DNA from: Cladorhizidae sp. MBARI D1340-BT2
Lineage: Eukaryota; Porifera; Demospongiae; Poecilosclerida; Cladorhizidae
Length of the DNA: 64,000 nucleotides
Assembly: GCA_028752905.1 (NCBI GenBank)
Contig: JAQNBH010000006.1
Location: forward strand, 24,975,811 to 25,039,810
Direction of reading: 5' to 3'
The notes beneath the pieces are model-generated. The model saw only the letters and a list, made by a program, of their open reading frames with translations, searched no databases and was not told the DNA's origin. Below, piece after piece: positions 21,940 through 34,040 of this stretch (position 1 is its first letter; every line of letters begins with the position of its first letter). A program made the translations under genes and the position numbers.

Positions 21940-23481
21940 CCCCTTTCTGAGATGAAACACCTCCTCCCCCAGCTGAAGGTCCTCCGTTGGAGTGTGGATC
22001 TAATCTCATGTTTGAGACTTTAATAGGCGACGGAATCAGCAGTGTTTCCCTAGCTCCCTCAGTCACTCTCACCAGCGCTTCATCTTCAGGCCAGCATTGT
22101 CGCGACAATCCATCTGCGTTCTGATGTAAAATGCCTGGCTAGTACTTAAGTTCGAACTGGAACACCTGTAGGGCCAGTGCCCAGCGCATCAGTCTGCCTG
22201 TCAGTCGAGTAGACCATTGTAGAGCTAGCAGAGCCCGGTAGTCAGTGAGGACAGTGAAGTGGCGGCCAATTAGATGTATAGCAAAGTGGTCGACAGCTTT
22301 GACCACAGCCAGGCATTCAAGTTCGGAAACAGTGTAGTTTGTTTCAGCGAGAGTGGTTCGCTTAGAGAAGTAGGCGACGGGTTGTTCCTCTTCCTCCCTC
22401 TTTACTGAGAGTACTGCACCAATTCCGAGGATCGAGGCATCAGTGTGGAGAATCAGCTCATCATCAGCTCTGGGAATAATGAGCGGGTGGTCGTCACATA
22501 GAACAGAAACAATATGGTTAAATGCATCTGACTCTCTCTTATTCCCTTCCAGGCAACAGGTGGCAACCTTCTTCAGGGCATAGAACAGGGGACCCGGCCA
22601 CCTAACAAAATCGGGTATAAACTTCCAGTAATAACCGGCGGTCCCCAAGATAGCCCTCAACCCTTTCTGATTCCTAGGTCTATGGAAGTCCTTGAGTGCC
22701 TTAACTTTAGCTTCTGGCACACTTACAAGGCCATGTCCAATTTGGTGTCCCAGATAACTCTAGTGACTGTGCCCCCTACACACATTTGTCTAGGTTCGTA
22801 GTCAACCCAGCCTCAACCAATGCTTTCAACACTTCTTCAATGTGTTGTACATGTTCCTCCCAAGTAGCAGAAAATATTAATATATCATCAATATAATTAT
22901 GTCGCGCAGCAGTCTCTCAAATGATCTAGAGTGATTTCCATGCACCTTTAGAAAGCTGCTGGTGCATTTTTGAGACCAAATGGCTGCGGGTAAATGTTTA
23001 TTTCCCCCACAGGGTGCATAAAGCTGTCTTATCTTGGATGGCTCTACCAAGAAGGACCAGGTAGAATCCCTTGTTCAGATCAATCTTGGAAAGCCAGACA
23101 GCATTAGCCACTTGGTTCAGTAGGTCCTCAATGCATGGCATCTGGAACGGGTCATTGATTGTGACTTTATTTAGCTGTCTGTAGTCAATACAGAGTCTTA
23201 CATCCCTAGTCACCTTTTTCCTAGGCAGTACCATAGGGGATGACCATGGGCTTTTGGATGGAATGAGTATACCCAAGGCCAATAGCTCATCTATCTCCTT
23301 CTTAAGATCATTTTTCATTGCGGGGGCAATTCTGTTGTGGGGTAATCGGAGTGGGTTTCCTTCCTCTAAATGGATTTCACATTGGTCGTGTTTCAGCAAG
23401 ACCAGCCCTTTCAGGGTATGGTACCTTAGAATGGCCTTCAACTGTGGTTTCCTAGCATTGGATAAATTCATCTTGGCCTAA
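21940..23481 (-). pseudogene. reverse transcriptase and RNase H, Gypsy element 2
   Basis: 23471-22998 holds the first RT motifs (IPSKSPWSSPMVLPRKK, RLCIDYRQLNKVTI). The catalytic NYIDDILIFS is at about 22900-22870 in another frame. 22720-22139 is the connection domain (PRNQKGLRAILGTAGYYWKF) and RNase H with HTDASILGIGAVLS, SELECLAVVKAVDH and TDYRALLAL. A short tail (SRQCWPEDEAL) runs into the polypurine tract. Two frame breaks lie between 23000 and 22720. Confidence 0.92.
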
Positions 23482-23576
23482 GGGATTCGGTGTGTCCTCA
23501 CATTCGTCGGCCATAATGAGTCTAAGGAGATTAGCATGTGGCATCTTCCACTCATTAAGCCGGTTAATGTGGATGG

Positions 23577-24235
23577 TTAGCTTTTGGAACTTTTGTTAGG
23601 GACAGCTATTGTATAGTTACAGTCAGACAGTTTAGCTATGATCTCATACGGGCCATCCCAAATTGAGTGGAGTTTTCCTGTCAACCCTGGGGTGTGACAG
23701 AGCACCATGTCCCCGAGTTCATAGCTCCTTGGTTTGGAGCTCTGATCATAGGCCTGTTTAGATTTTTCTTTGTCTTTGTAGCTTTCTTCATTTTCGTAGG
23801 CCTGTTTGTGTAGAGCTGTTAATATCTCCTTGCACCTACAAGAGGGGGCCACCACTCTGGATAACTCTCTCCCTGGGTCAGCCCGTTTTCTATGCACTAT
23901 TATACCTGCCAGATAGAAGTGTACCTCATCTCCATTAATATCCCATCCTTCCTCTGCTGTTCTGTTAGAGCCAGCACTTCCACCTTCCCTTTTGAAAGGG
24001 TCAGAAGTGGCAACTCACTCACATGACCTCCCTCTAACCCTTGAATGTTTCCTGCCTCAATATATCTTCTATTGCCTCATCTCCCTTGTACATGTACCCA
24101 CTCAGCAATTCATCAACAGCAGAAGAATTGATGTGAGGGTCCTCCTCCCCAAGAGGACTGGTATCGGTGCTCACTTCCTCTACTTCTGTTAATAAGCTAT
24201 CTGTCTCATGGTCAACAGGATCGCAAGCAACTAGT
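23577..24235 (-). pseudogene. integrase remnant with GPY/F module, Gypsy element 2
   Basis: 23897-23577 ends with the integrase C-terminal module YELGDMVLCHTPGLTGKLHS, then IWDGPYEII, the GPY/F signature. About 340 bases upstream, protease ends, so the zinc finger and catalytic core are almost entirely missing; only a linker (KGKVEVLALTEQQRKD) can be seen. RT starts about 100 bases downstream, which fixes the order as integrase before RT. Confidence 0.88.
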
Positions 24236-25760
24236 TTAGGTTGTTTTGGCTATCTTCCTTCTGGGTTTGGGTATTGGTTTTTCATGCAATTTGGGTAGTG
24301 TTAGGGGCAGCTGCCTAGTCCAAGTGCCATCCTTGCTATACTCAATCTGGTTAGCGGCTTTCTCTGCCACTAGTGCCTGACTTTGAACCCTGGTAATGAC
24401 AGGTAATGTTACAGGATCGTCTGCCAGCACCCTTTGCTTGGATCTTCCAGCAATCCAAGACCTCACCCAGGGGTGGTCCTTTCCCAACAGAACATGCTTT
24501 GTATCCTCACCCACTTAGTTATTCCATCTACCTTTAAGTCTATGGTTGCTGTTTTAAATGTGATGACCCTCTGATTAGCTAGTCTTGCCTTAGCCAGTGA
24601 AACATTCAGTTGGTAATAGCCTAGCAGGGACTGCTGTTTTGTTGGCACCAGTGTCAATGAGGCACCTACAATTTATGTCCCCGGTTCTGAGCAACTCCTC
24701 AGCCTCAGACTCAAAACTAATCATGCCTAGCCGGGCTTTGACCTTATTGTTTGGGCAATACCTCTTAAAATGCCATGTTTCATTGCATTCAAAGCAAACT
24801 ATGTCCTTAGGAAATAATCTACACCTCTGTGGACCACCGGCTAAACCTTGGCCACCAACCCGATCATGCTCAATGGGGGACCCCCCATCTCTACCCTTAG
24901 TTAGGTGCCCACCTGATCCATTAGTCGGTTTCTGTTCCCTGGGATTGTTGTAGGCCATCTTTCTGCCGGAGTGTTGTCCCTCCAGTTGTCTCTTGTGCAT
25001 CTTGCTTCTTTCGTGAAAGGATTTTGATTCCCAAGTAGCTTCCAGCTCATCGATGATCTCCTCCGGAGTATCCTTGTAAGTATTACCTCTCACTGCATGG
25101 CATACCTCTGGTGAGTAGTAAAGCGTCAACGTTCCTCGAAACATCTCCATCGTGAAGTCCTTTTTGCTTTCCATCCGCATTCCGAATCTGTTGATGCTCT
25201 TCATAATCGGAGTGAGATTGTGTCTAGGTGACAGGTTGTCTGTTGGTGTGTTTCTCCAAATAGCTTTTATGGCTCTAGTATCTGTACAACCCAGATGCTC
25301 AAGCAGCAAAGTCTTCAATGTTTAGTAATGTACGCTCAAGTCCAGTTCCTGAAAAGCTTCCATCACTTTCCCGGAGACTTGCTTCCATAATATATTGGTC
25401 CTTTCTGTTACTGGAAGTCCCACCTCTGTTAGGGTTTGTTCAAAGTTTCTCAGGTAAGCTTCTGGGTCGATTAGTTCATCCATTTTGTGAAGTGCCTGAA
25501 GTGCTGTTCTCTTCAATTGCTCAGCTTCCCTTGCAGAAGTACTGGCTTGTTGGAACTCTCTTGTGAGCTTGTAGAAGGCTGCATTTTCCTCTACCAATTT
25601 TGTTAGCAGGTCATTTCGCTACTTTTCTTCCTTTGCATGCTCCATTGTTGTTCTCAACCTCTCCTCCCTTTCCTGATTCATTGATGCTATCATAGTTGCC
25701 ATAGCAGAGCCATAGAGTCGGCAGTCGCTTCAGTGTTGAATGAACTAGTTGCTGTCGGTT
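24236..25760 (-). pseudogene. Gag and protease of Gypsy element 2
   Basis: 25597-25322 and 25318-24590 are Gag, with EEIIDELEATWESKSFHERS and a zinc knuckle CFECNETWHFKRYCP. Protease follows: the catalytic motif is CLIDTGANKTAVP near 24650, and 24514-24236 continues with TKHVLLGKDHPWVRSW. There is a stop between the two Gag parts and a frame change inside protease (24657-24463 against 24590), so the polyprotein is not open. Confidence 0.88.
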
Positions 25761-25880
25761 CTGTCTTCTTGTCGCTGATCTTGTCGGACTTTGAACGTGT
25801 TTGGACGATGCTTGGATCTATGCTTCGGTTGGTAGTGAATGTTAGTTATGGTGATTATGTTCTGCACCACTGCCACCATG

Positions 25881-26267
25881 TGTTGAGGGTTAGTCCAGTC
25901 TAACTCTCAAGTGATGGTATCAATTGTTGCCACCAGAGCTATGCTTATGTAAATAGCACCCGTATCTTGCAATCAGAGAATTTAGATTATTAATGAAGAC
26001 ACAAGGTTGCAATTACAGGACAAGGCAAAGCTCCTGAACCTTGGTCAGTCAGGGTTCTTATACCCTGACTTCCCAGATAAACAGGATGACATACATTCTT
26101 ACATACACTCAGCAAAGTTCCACATACTATAATTGGGTAGGCCAACATAATTATTATAATATCTAAGTCTGTTTGGTGCGACATAACTTAGTAATGTTCC
26201 CTCAGTACTCTCTGTATTAATGCCTAAAGGTCATCCATGGTCCATGTTGATGAGTCTGCCCTCAACA
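25881..26267 (-). repeat. 5' LTR of Gypsy element 2
   Basis: Begins TGTTGAGGGTTAGTCCAG and ends GCCCTCAACA. It differs from its partner by several substitutions and short indels. The adjoining inner bases contain GTGCCACC-like sequence (complement TGGTGGCAGTGGTGC), a degenerate form of the primer-binding site seen in elements 1 and 3. Confidence 0.95.
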
Positions 26268-26279
26268 GACACGTCCATA

Positions 26280-26480
26280 CATCAAGTTGTGATATATATT
26301 TACAATACCTGCCTGAAAATGTGTACAATACCTTCCTGAAGATGTGATATATATTTATAATACCTGCCTGCAATACCTGCCTGAAGATGATATATATATT
26401 TACAATATCTGCCTGTAGATTTGATATATATTTACAATACCTGCCTGAAGATGTGATATATATTTACAATATGTGATATT
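26280..26480 (+). repeat. ~32-bp minisatellite
   Basis: Units of GATATATATTTACAATACCT followed by GCCTGAAGATGT, five to six copies with internal deletions. It starts just outside the right LTR of Gypsy element 2. Confidence 0.85.
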
Positions 26481-27689
26481 ACCTAACGGAGTTACACTGA
26501 TGAGCATGCACACAACAATGCAACAGACCAATATCCAATGGTGTGCTCTATTCAAAAACACCAAATATATGATACATATTGTAAACTATGTAGGCAGCAT
26601 CAAGGAAGCTTAAACTTCCGCCCCCTTTCCCCCCCTCTCCCCCCCCAAAAAGCAGATGCATGCTTGCATCATGGAATTTGCACCTACAAATCAAAATAAT
26701 GCACGTCCATGTTATTCATTTTCCTGAGATTACTTGAAATGATGTTGGCATGTTAGAGCTAGCTCTAGGTGAGGATGTGCTGTCTGTGTTTCTCTCCATT
26801 TACTGCCACTACTTAGTTAGAGATACCTCTAGGTCGGGATGTGCTGACTGTCTTGCTCTCCAGCTGCTCGCTCTGCTTTGATGCTTGGATGCTCTAACAA
26901 CTTCCAACTCCTTGATTTCAGCTCCATCCAAGCATGTAATTGGAATGCCATCGCTCTCCTTCTTGTCGGCTCCACATATGATTTTGTCACAGTCTATCTC
27001 CTCAGTGCTTGCTACATGTGCCTACCCTAACCCCAGAGGGATGACAAGAGCATATTTGGTGCTTGCTACCTTGAGGCTTGATAAATACCTGAAGATGTAT
27101 AATATTATAATTATATGTATCTTATACATTTATATTTATCATATCTTGAGTAGACTTCTGGTAACTGTACGAAAGCGCATGACCAATTGATACCAGGCCA
27201 TTGATTGCTGTGAGTCTTTATTGCACTAGTCCCTAGTCTTCAAGATATAAAAAGAGACTGATATGCTAGGCTAGGCCTAAGGATAGGCATTTGGCTAGGG
27301 CTTAAGTCTTGGGCTAGGGCTGGGACAGACTAAGGCCAGGACTAAGGCTAAATCTAGGGCTAGGGGGCATTTCTGATGCCTCAGGCATTGCATCTGGTGA
27401 AAAGATTTGTGTATTGGTGATTGGGAATTGAATCCGGTGAAAAGACTGGTATGCTGGTGATTGGGCCTTGGATCTGATAATAGCTAGCTCTATCAGGAAA
27501 CAAATTGCAGGCCATTTACCATTTCAATGCTGAAAATACAGCAAAGAGATAGAATTTTTCTGCTATAGTGTGTGGTGAAGATGCAGATCATATGTAGCTA
27601 ATAATGGGCTGGCTATACATAAGGCCACGGCTATACATAAGGCCACAGCCAGACGGCTTCTTATGGTCAGCCGATATAGTGTCTCTCTC

Positions 27690-27850
27690 TGTGCGTATGT
27701 ATATGTGTATTGTGTGGCAATATGTGTGTGTGTGTGTCAGTGAGTGAATGTGTGTGTGTGGGAGTGAGTGTGATTGTGGAGTATGTATATATGTATGTAT
27801 GTGGTGTGGTTTGGTGTGTCTGTAGTGGTGTGTGTGTGCATAGTTAGAGA
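27690..27850 (+). repeat. GT-rich microsatellite
   Basis: Imperfect (TG)n runs with GTGAGTGAATG and TATGTATG interruptions. The minus-strand ORF through it (27588-27854) is low-complexity and not a gene. Confidence 0.9.
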
Positions 27851-29714
27851 GCACGTTGGTCTTTGTGTGTTAGTTAGAAGTCCACAAAGCAACACATAGT
27901 TTACTATGTAACCCAAGCTTATCTAGTGTTGGTCATAGTGGCGATGGTGGTATGGTGTGTGTCAGGAGAGCCAGTGATTTTGATGATGAAGGGATGAGAG
28001 ATTGAGAACTAAGTCCCCAAATATCGCAGGTAATGTCTACAACTCCTGTAAATAAACTAGGTCAGTCACAGTAGTGCAGCAGGTCATCAAACTAGTAGGT
28101 AATTTGCCGGCAAATGCGAGTCAACAGAGGTCTAGTGTTAATCTGGCACATGTGAGGATTCCCACTCAAGAGACCAATGGAAGCAGAGTCACAAAGCAGA
28201 GGGCATAGCACACATATTAACCGAGCACATCCCACATATTCCTCATTATACCATCCTATCACTTCCAGATTTGTGGAAATAGCTGCTCGAGAGAAAGCAA
28301 CAGTCAACACGCATGAGGGACATAGTAGCCTCAGAGTTCATGCTCTCCCAGTCACATGCTTTGCCAGGCTGTGACTCGGAAACGTGGTTTTTCTTGTTCA
28401 TGACTATGACATCAGCATATTGGAGTTGGCTATCAGCTGCAGCGGGGTATGTTTCGCTACTCTTAAATTTGGCTACTAGCATAAAGGAGGATTCGGTACA
28501 TCCTCCCATATTCCTGCTCTAGGGTAGCTATAGTAGCCAAGGAGTTGTCATTCCACTGCTCTCGATGAGGAGATAATCAAACTTCCCTATATCAACATCC
28601 TGCAACAGATTCCAAACTGCTGTTTGAAACTCACCCGAAATTTAACAGCAGAGGCAGCCATTGGTAGATCTACCACTGAATCTTGGCTTTGGTTCCTCTT
28701 TACTATCTGATGGTCTAAGTTGACAGAGGCGAAATCATTCACAGCATCTGCAACCCTAAAATTCTGCTTGTTAGAAAGGAGAGTGGTTCTTTCAGGTCCA
28801 AGTAGACCATGATCAGGGTAACTGGGAGCTTTCTCTTCTTTCCAGCCCAAGCTTGGTTCTCCCTGTGAATGTAGATGTTACATAAACTATCCATCTTCCA
28901 GTAGTTCAACTCGGTAAGATAACTTCTGTACGGCATTACCCAGCATGCTCTCACATCCTGCTTAATTAGCAGATAAGTGTGCACCACTTGCCCCGCCAGC
29001 CTCAGTAGTGTTACATGCTCTTGATTATTATAAGAGAAATGTGTGCGTGTCTTATTGGGATCTAGGATCATCATATTACCTTCTTGCACCAATTCATTAC
29101 AACTATTTTGACCTAAATCTAATCATCTTACTGAATACAGTAGCTATGTACCTCCTAATTCATATCACCTTGGCCTGTTCTCTTATCTGAAAGAAACTTG
29201 CGCTACGGGCAAAGTAATAATAATGTATCACTTTAACTTCACTGATATCAACTGAGCCTCACTTACCAATCCGTCCATGAATTCTTCGATGTTCTGTGAC
29301 CTCAGTCTATAACTGTACACTGCGTCTGTTTATAACTAGCCCTACTCAAACTGGCAACATCCTTGATTTTGTCATTGCCAAACCATCCTGAGCTCATCCT
29401 TTATTCCACTTTCTGGTCAAGTTGGACCAATTCAAGTTACCTTATTTATAACTACTGCCATTCCCACACAACCTCTTCATGCAAGATTTTTTTATCTCTC
29501 TCTCTAAAGCTGACATGGATGGCCTGAATGTGACTTCTATTAGATTTTTTGTTTTCACCCACTTACTTTCTCTAAATGATACAGAATATGTATGCTTAGC
29601 ACTAAAACCAGTAATCACCAATATACTCTGTCAGTATTAAAAAATCGTCACCAGCAACCGATATATTTTTCTCCAATAATAAAGTATTCTCTCAACTGCA
29701 TTCACTCAAGCAGA

Positions 29715-29995
29715 ACAGAGCACAGGATGGCTCCTTCCACCTCCAACTATGAGCAACTACTCTCCATGATCCACCAACTTCAGTTCCAAATGTCCAAAGT
29801 AAAAAGATCATATGAATATTGTGAAAGACAACTGCATTAACAACCCAGCCAGAATATACATATGATAATATTACAGGAGGACTCCTTCCACCTACAACTA
29901 TATATGAGCAATTACTCTCCTTAATCCAACAACTTCAGATCCAAATGTTCGAATCATAAAGAATATCATGAAAGACAACTGCATTAACAGCCTAG
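29715..29995 (+). repeat. tandem pair of ~150-bp units
   Basis: CTCCTTCCACCTCCAACTAT at about 29730 recurs as CTCCTTCCACCTACAACTAT at about 29880. Both continue to GAAAGACAACTGCATTAACA. The unit reads like the coiled N-terminal end of a LINE ORF (YEQLLSMIHQLQFQMSKVKR), directly upstream of the RT relic. Confidence 0.7.
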
Positions 29996-30079
29996 CCAGA
30001 ATAAACATAGTATACACATTCCGATCATAGCTCTGGAACTACCTGTACTCACTATGAAAGGGACAGTCTGCAAAACAGC

Positions 30080-30940
30080 TGCTTCAATTAAGTTTTCACT
30101 AGGAGCCCACTCATCCTTCCACAGCAGTACTTATGCCTAGTTCCTCGGAAATCCAGGCCACCTTTACCATCTCTGCAGAGGAACTGTATGGATATCCTTA
30201 GTAAAACTTGACCAAAACCAAGGTAAAGAAATTGATGGAATGCATCCAAGACTACACTGCTTTGGCTGTCTACAAATTCTGTTCTCCCTGAGCATCATGG
30301 ACCAGTACATTGCATCTGATTGGTACATACACAACATTATTCCAATTTATAAATCAGGTAATAAGCCCTTGGGCGCCAACTACAGACCAATAGCTCGTCT
30401 CTAAAATTATAGAGAAACTGGTCTATGACAAGATAATCAGCTTTGCTACTTGTTCAATCTAAACCAGATTGCAGAAAAATAGTTTCACCCTTCAACTGCT
30501 GTTGCTATTCATGAGAACTAACTATTTATTGTAATGACTATCACAACTCAAAAGTTGAACCATCTACCGAGGCTTTTGATAGTGTCCCCCATGGTGAACT
30601 TCTATTCAAGTAGTCCTGCATTGTAATTACTAGAGACATATGGAACTGGTTTAGGTCATATCTGTCTTCTGGTACCTACTGTGTCTCTCTCGGACTGCCC
30701 CAAGGAAGTATCTTTAAATCTCTATTATTAATTACTACATTAAAGTTTGTACTAAGTTCTACAACATCTTCATCATTGCTCATCCCACCCAATGCATCAA
30801 ACTGATATGGAATGTGAATGACTGCTACCAATTTCAACATGACTTAGACTCCCTGCATAGCTGGAGTTCAAATAAAAAACTCGACTTCAATATTAAAATA
30901 TGTGTATAGTGCAGGAAGTCATTAATGTCCACGCGAACCT
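30080..30940 (+). pseudogene. LINE (non-LTR) reverse transcriptase relic
   Basis: Across shifting frames the + strand gives classic non-LTR RT motifs in order: WYIHNIIPIYKSGNKPLGAN then YRPIA (motif 1-2); AFDSVPHGELL (motif 3, with its Asp); LGLPQGSI-like sequence near 30700; IAHPTQCIKLIWNVND in place of the FADD motif; and SLHSWSSNKKLDFNI. Stops and frameshifts are dense and the catalytic Asp pair is lost. No endonuclease domain or 3' tail is visible. Confidence 0.82.
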
Positions 30941-31157
30941 TGTACTGTAACTTACCAATACTTACTTTTTGCCCAAAATTTCTTGCACCATAATGCTCAG
31001 CTCATGATACCACTTTTAGCTGCACCTGGTGCATTTAGAAACTCTATGGGATTTTAGTACAATACAACAGTGGGCGTGGCATGTTTCCATGACAACTCCT
31101 GCGACTGAATCAGTTGGGCTTCTTTCTCTGAAGTATAGCAAGTTTTGGGGGGTAACT

Positions 31158-32830
31158 ATGAGTGAGAATGGACCCCCAAAAAGTCCCAATGGTCCAAGGA
31201 ACCACCATGCTGACAAAGCAGCTGTAGCAAGAGCTGCTAAACAGCAGAGGGAGGAGGTTCACTTACATTCAAGCAGTCTTGGTGAGCTTGATGAATTGTT
31301 TGCTTTCCCTCGGATACTGCCATCATCTGAAGATGAGTTTGAGCCAGAGAACGAATTTCCTTTCTCAGAAGATGCACAAGAGGCATATAGTGAGTGGATG
31401 CATTGCCAGCCAAAGGACACTGTTAGAATGATTGCCATTACCATAATGGATATATTTCGAAAGCGTTTTGGCCTAACTTATGTTGCTACAGCTACTGAAG
31501 CTGGTTTAGTGGTTGGTTTCAATGAAAAGACAATCAGAGGCTGGATGAAAGATTTCTACCAGTGCAAGGGAGAGTTTACTGGATCAGTACAAGGCAAGCA
31601 CATTCGGCCATATGTTGTGGATGATGAACACTGCAGATTGAAAGCATTGGCATGGTTATGTAAAGGAAAAGTGAGCCAGTTATGACTGATGCAAAATTTG
31701 CAACCTGGGTAAATTCAGAGATGTTACCAAATTCTCACTTACCACCTGGTTTTTCTCGTTCCATCACTCCACAAACAGCCAGAAATTAGCTGTATGATCT
31801 TGATTTCTCACCTACATCTCTAAAGAAAGCCATATACTTTGACGGTCTTGAGCATGATGATGGGAGAGAATATCGTCGCATGTATCTGCGGAAAATTGAA
31901 ATCTTGGAGTTAACTCACTTGCCACCTCCTTTATGTGTAGATGGAGTGACCGAGGAAACAATTGGCAATCCAGATGCACTACGATGCTTGGTGTTATTAT
32001 ACCATGATGAATCAAGCTTTCATTCCAATGAAGGCCAGTCATGGTAATGGGGAGAGGAGGGAAAGTTGGCTATTCATCCCAAAGGTACTCTTCGTGGTTG
32101 ATGATCAGTGACTTCATTGATGAACACAATGGCTTTTTCGTCTAACCCCACACGAACATGATGAAGCTAAGGAAACACACCCAAATATTCCTATGGCAGC
32201 AAGAGTTGTTTTTAAGTTCGGAGCACTTGGTCAATGATAATGGAGCAGGTTGAATTTTCCGTAACTGGAAGTGGTAAACAGAACGGCCTGCTAAAAGTGC
32301 TCCAAGAAAACAATGTTAACACTACTGGCATGTTGAAAGCAGACATGATCAAGAAGCTTGAGACAATGGATGACTTTCAAACCAAAAAATCGAAGGTGGA
32401 AGAGCTTTTCACAAGCAGGGAGTACAGAGCAATATTTCTGCCAAAATTCCACTGCTAACTAAATCCCATTGAACATGTGTGTGGTCAAGCAAAACAGTAT
32501 ACATGTGATTACTCGTTTAATGGTTTGGAGAAATTATACATACTGCAATGGATTCAGTTAGTATTCAGCAGACAGAAAAATACGTGAGTACACAGAGCAT
32601 ACAGAGAAGAGATAACAGTTGGAAAAGAAATGCAAGGTGCTTATAAAAAGTACAAAAGTCATCGTCATGTCCCTGAAACTGAACTAAATTATTGTCCATT
32701 TATCTGTAAAAAAAAATTCTTGAAATCTGTTTTAACAGTTTTACCGATGACTAAATGCACCATACATAACCTCACTTGCAAGAAAATTTACCTCATGGAA
32801 AGGGTCATTTGTGAGGTCAAAGTTCAATAA
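31158..32830 (+). pseudogene. Tc1/IS630-like DDE transposase relic
   Basis: The ATG at 31158 opens MSENGPPKSPNGPRNHHADK and a 175-codon frame with an acidic region and a helix-turn-helix-like GLVVGFNEKTIRGWMKDFYQ. After a stop at 31684, shifted frames give the DDE core: YHDESSFHSNEGQSW near 32000 (first acidic site) and IFLPKFHC, stop, LNPIEHVCGQAKQYTCDYS near 32435-32520 (the acidic site before NPIE is now a stop). 32630-32670 gives AYKKYKSHRHVPE, the usual end. Sequence between FKFGALGQ and EFSVTGSG is shortened by a deletion that removes the middle acidic site. No terminal repeats were found. Confidence 0.82.
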
Positions 32831-33009
32831 TCATATTTTTCCATCTCCTTCCAGTTGTCCTCGTCATTTATTGCTTGCATATACTTAGTGAGGGCCTATC
32901 CCAAGGCTCAACAGAACAACACAAATGACATTAGCGGTTTGACTGAGAAGGGACTTTGGAGCTCCTTGACCACAACATCACCTTCTTTATGGCGAGAGCA
33001 ATGACAAAG

Positions 33010-33125
33010 AAAATACAGTGATGCACATACATAGAAGATAATGCTGTGAAGCACGTATACATAGAAGATGATGCTGTGAAGCAGATATACATAGCTGTGA
33101 AGCAGGTATACATAGATTATGATTC
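33010..33125 (+). repeat. short tandem repeat (~40 bp unit)
   Basis: GCTGTGAAGCA(C/G)(G/A)TATACATAG is repeated four times with GAAGATGAT spacers of variable length. Confidence 0.8.
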
Positions 33126-33769
33126 TGTGTACCCGTAGATGATAGTGATTCAGATCAGTTGCCAGGCGAGTGAGATGAAGTCAGTACATATTGATAGCTA
33201 AACAGTGAAAGAATTGCAATAACTATATACTCTATATAATAACAAAGTTGATAACTTGAACATTATACCAGCTGTAGCTCTTATCATTTTGTATATTATA
33301 TTGCTAGCTAAATTATCTGGTAATAAAATATGGTATCTCTCTTTAACAAGTTTTCTGCCGCACACTTAAGATCTACATTCCCAACTAACTTTCCGCCATC
33401 TCCAAAAGGTTCTTATCCTACCTGGTACTCTCCTCTACTGCTACCTTCCTCTCGTCCAACCTATTGCTTAGATATTGAAGTAACAAGCGAAAGAACATCT
33501 TCTAAATGATTATTATCAGGTGACATGAATATTTCTATTTCAATCAACTGTTTTGTTTTTAGTGCTAATGTTTCTAGTGAAATACGTTTGTCTCCATCAG
33601 GGCCGAAGTATTTAAGTTGAAATGTTGGCACTAAATACACAAACCTGATTGAAAGAATATTTATATTTCATGATGTAATTGTTAGGCAGTTAAATTTCAT
33701 CACAAAGGTAAAGATCTCACATGTGTCAGAGGCAATTGTCTGTCACCTGTGTTGAGTTAAAAAGTAAAA

Positions 33770-34040
33770 ACAACAACCTGTTGTTATGATTTTGGAGCTC
33801 CATAAATTCTGCATACCTCATTCTATGAAGTTTATATATAGCTCAAACGATAGCTCTCTCTGTGTGCTCTCTTGTAATACCAAAACTGATGCACAAATAT
33901 AAATATTTCAGTTACAGGCAGTCAAAGTTGTGGACCTCAATTCCTGCAGGCCCCAATTTTCTGCAGTTCTAGTAAGTGCTAGACAGCAGTGGCTCGAGGA
34001 AGCCCTCGGTTCTAGTATTATTGGCAGGTGCTATTTTAGG
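33770..34040 (+). repeat. dispersed copy of the palindromic repeat family
   Basis: GGAGCTCCATAAATTCTGCA, GAAGTTTATATATAGCTCAA and AGTGCTAGACAGCAGTGGCT match half of the palindromic unit in the arms (10200-10640). It is a diverged half-unit, evidence that the family is dispersed and not specific to the arms. Confidence 0.7.

Larger units (their letters stand above)
21566..26267 (-). mobile_element. Gypsy element 2 (Gmr1-like domain order)
   Basis: LTR retrotransposon on the minus strand with TSD GACAC at 21561-21565 and 26268-26272. Order in transcription direction: gag with CCHC knuckle, protease, residual integrase ending in GPY/F, RT, RNase H, polypurine tract, 3' LTR. The GPY/F module clearly precedes RT, which is the reverse of the usual Ty3/gypsy order. 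Frameshifts and a missing integrase core make it defective. Confidence 0.94.
26268..29590 (+). other. core region without recognisable genes
   Basis: Contains a minisatellite at 26280-26480, GGGCTAG-rich sequence at 27260-27370 and a GT-rich microsatellite at 27690-27850. ORFs on the minus strand at 28092-28310 and 28587-29092 have an ordinary composition but match no family I know; they could be decayed exons. No motif supports naming them. Confidence 0.5.

Noticed and set aside
27260..27370. GGGCTAG-rich tract resembling telomeric DNA
   Set aside because: Irregular spacing and no TTAGGG-type array; similar short GCTAGGG runs at 6015 and 54050 are also too short.
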